Assembly: GCF_900343155.1 (NCBI RefSeq) | Contig: NZ_OUNG01000001.1 | Coordinates: forward strand, 62,001 to 126,000 | DNA from: Lactimicrobium massiliense | GTDB taxonomy: Bacteria > Bacillota_I > Bacilli_A > Erysipelotrichales > Erysipelotrichaceae | Reading direction: 5' to 3' | DNA: 64,000 nucleotides | Shown here: piece after piece, positions 62,905 to 64,000 of the stretch | Layout: each line of letters starts with the position of its first letter | Numbering within the stretch: position 1 is the stretch's first letter | The notes under the pieces: model-generated | The model's input: the letters and a program-made list of their open reading frames with translations, nothing else | What the model was told of the DNA's origin: nothing | Database searches by the model: none | Translations under genes and position numbers: made by a program

Positions 62905-63423
62905 TTACTCTTTCTGGGCGGAAGCTTTCTGTACTTCCTTTTCGAAGTATGCTTTTGACTCATCAAAGCTCATACCAAGAGAAGCACCGATTTCATCATA
63001 CAGATAGCGTTCTGCTTTCTGCAGATACTCATCATCAATCGATGCCAGCTTCTTATGATTGGCAATGCGCTCCTCATTGCGGGCATAGGATGTCTTGATG
63101 ATCCTGACAAGATCTTCAATATCATCGCCCTTCATCAATGTCGCATACTGGCTCTTCATGTTGGCAGGCTTACTGACAAGTGTCTCAATCTCCGACGTAT
63201 TGTCAATCAGCTCACGGATCTGCTGACGGGTGACAAGGTCGCGCAGATGCCCTCCCTTGTTGGAAACCGGGACCTGCATCTTCACCGACCCATCCGGTTT
63301 GAGGTAGGGCACAAGAATGTAGCACTGCTCACCTGTAAAGTCACTCTTCGCAATCCGGACAACCCTGCATACATCACGGCGGTATACAACGAGGTCACCC
63401 TTCTTATATCTTTTCTGATCCAC
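62905..63423 (-). CDS. CarD-family transcriptional regulator
   Basis: About 172 residues. The N-terminal CarD/RID domain (residues 1-70) has KKGDLVVYRRDVCRVVRI and LVPYLKPDGSVKMQVPVSN, which contacts the RNA polymerase beta subunit; the helical C-terminal domain (SQYATLMKGDDIEDLVRIIK) contacts DNA. AAAGGGG lies eight bases before a GTG at 63423, which I prefer to the GTG at 63432 that touches the ribosome binding site. A strong -10 (TGCTATAAT, 63450-63455) lies upstream. It precedes the amylase gene directly. Confidence 0.88.
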   Translation of the reverse strand: MDQKRYKKGDLVVYRRDVCRVVRIAKSDFTGEQCYILVPYLKPDGSVKMQVPVSNKGGHLRDLVTRQQIRELIDNTSEIETLVSKPANMKSQYATLMKGDDIEDLVRIIKTSYARNEERIANHKKLASIDDEYLQKAERYLYDEIGASLGMSFDESKAYFEKEVQKASAQKE

Positions 63424-63449
63424 GGTTATCACCCCTTTCGCTAACTGAC

Positions 63450-63455
63450 ATTATA
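63450..63455 (-). promoter_or_regulatory. extended -10 of the carD promoter
   Basis: TATAAT (63450-63455) preceded by TG on the minus strand. The -35 is not recognisable. The carD start is about 27 bases downstream. Confidence 0.5.
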
Positions 63456-63499
63456 GCATAAAAAGGGCTTTTTTTCCAGGTGACGGGTATGATCGGCCG

Positions 63500-63958
63500 T
63501 CAGCGATGCAGCTCGGTCATGCCATTTACAGATGGCTGACTCAGAACCTTGACAGCTGAAATGATGGATTTGACATACAGAATGATCGGAATCACGACTG
63601 TCCACCCCAGCAAAAGTGTCAATAACAGATACTTCAGGCCGCGGCTGCTGTCACCGGCATAAAAGTGATGCGCACCAAAGATGCCAAACAGAAATGCCAG
63701 CAGTGCATAGACAGCCGCATTGACTGTAACAGTATCACTTTCACGGGCAAAAGCCTCATCGATCGTATCCCGTTCTGAGTGCCCATCATGCAGGACAGCC
63801 ATAACTTTGCCATCCCCTTCATACACATCCACTTGATCACCCTGCATCGGGCTAAAGTTGAAGGCAGACAGGGGCAGTTCCTTCAAAGTATTGTTATGAT
63901 GGCTGCCAAGTGATACCATTCCGCGTTCCTGATTAACTTTCAATACTTTCCAGCTCAT
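63500..63958 (-). CDS. TM2-domain protein
   Basis: A 152-residue membrane protein. The first 65 residues form a soluble part (KVLKVNQERGMVSLGSHHNN) with an S1-like beta pattern, followed by a TM2 domain of two membrane helices with the family motif FGIFGAHHFYAGDSSRGL. The helices bracket a short loop. GGAGGTAAACC precedes the ATG at 63958, which is near the right edge; a longer start is not supported. The gene's downstream end runs into the carD promoter region. Confidence 0.82.
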   Translation of the reverse strand: MSWKVLKVNQERGMVSLGSHHNNTLKELPLSAFNFSPMQGDQVDVYEGDGKVMAVLHDGHSERDTIDEAFARESDTVTVNAAVYALLAFLFGIFGAHHFYAGDSSRGLKYLLLTLLLGWTVVIPIILYVKSIISAVKVLSQPSVNGMTELHR

Positions 63959-64000
63959 ATGGTTTACCTCCATTTAAGTGATCATAGCATATCTGTGATG

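Overview
The window reads as a chromosomal segment of a moderately GC-rich Bacillota, most probably from the Erysipelotrichales/Erysipelotrichaceae (inference). The pointers are HrcA/CIRCE control of chaperones, a T-box on pheST, a THF riboswitch on an ECF folate S component, the trhP1/trhP2 pair and the general protein style. No rRNA, tRNA, CRISPR array or prophage was found. Nearly all of it is housekeeping and accessory metabolism; two insertion sequences and one AT-rich patch are the only clear signs of transfer.

Layout. 1-3.6 kb: a partial PD-(D/E)XK-like gene, a radical SAM protein, a TetR-type regulator and a zinc-less ROK kinase. 3.7-6.8 kb: an orphan promoter/operator followed by an IS4-family and an IS1595-family element. 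6.8-12.6 kb: a MOP-family flippase, flavodoxin-gpmA, and feoA-feoA-feoB; the flavodoxin and feo promoters share a palindrome GTTAG-N6-CTAAC that looks like a metal-regulator operator. 12.7-16.9 kb: FAD oxidoreductase, GT2 glycosyltransferase and a polytopic membrane protein. 16.9-19.8 kb: groESL behind tandem CIRCE elements, and a PucR-type regulator. 19.9-23.6 kb: a GT39 mannosyltransferase with a discoidin-like insert and a PTPS-related membrane protein. 23.7-28.5 kb: T-box-controlled pheST, an S51-like protein lacking its serine, and acylphosphatase.

28.5-31.8 kb: a TrmH methyltransferase and a PhoP/PhoR-like two-component pair with a Pho-box-like promoter. 31.9-37.7 kb: an unusual HPr-kinase/PEPCK-like protein, then folC, trhP1, trhP2 and an RlmB-like methyltransferase on one strand. 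37.8-41.4 kb: THF riboswitch-folT, YggS, an aminotransferase and a zinc phospholipase C-like protein. 41.4-42.1 kb: an AT-rich two-gene cassette (secreted 101-aa peptide and 58-aa basic membrane protein). 42.3-45.3 kb: a pyrophosphatase-like protein, a MocR-like regulator that has lost its PLP lysine, an exonuclease, ArsR and a membrane protein. 45.3-48.2 kb: tgt-queA-queH, the last three steps of queuosine formation.

48.2-54.0 kb: TetR with a coiled-coil partner, rlmA, two small HTH proteins downstream of fumAB-malic enzyme, and an XRE regulator. 54.1-56.2 kb: htpG behind two CIRCE-like sites. 56.3-59.5 kb: a hypothetical protein and transporter genes (EamA, CDF). 59.6-64 kb: WYL regulator-sirtuin, cytoplasmic alpha-amylase, CarD and a TM2-domain protein. 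Common themes are translational coupling (many ATGA or TGATG overlaps), bidirectional terminators between convergent genes, and several genes whose -10 box lies 6-9 bases from the start codon, which suggests leaderless transcripts.
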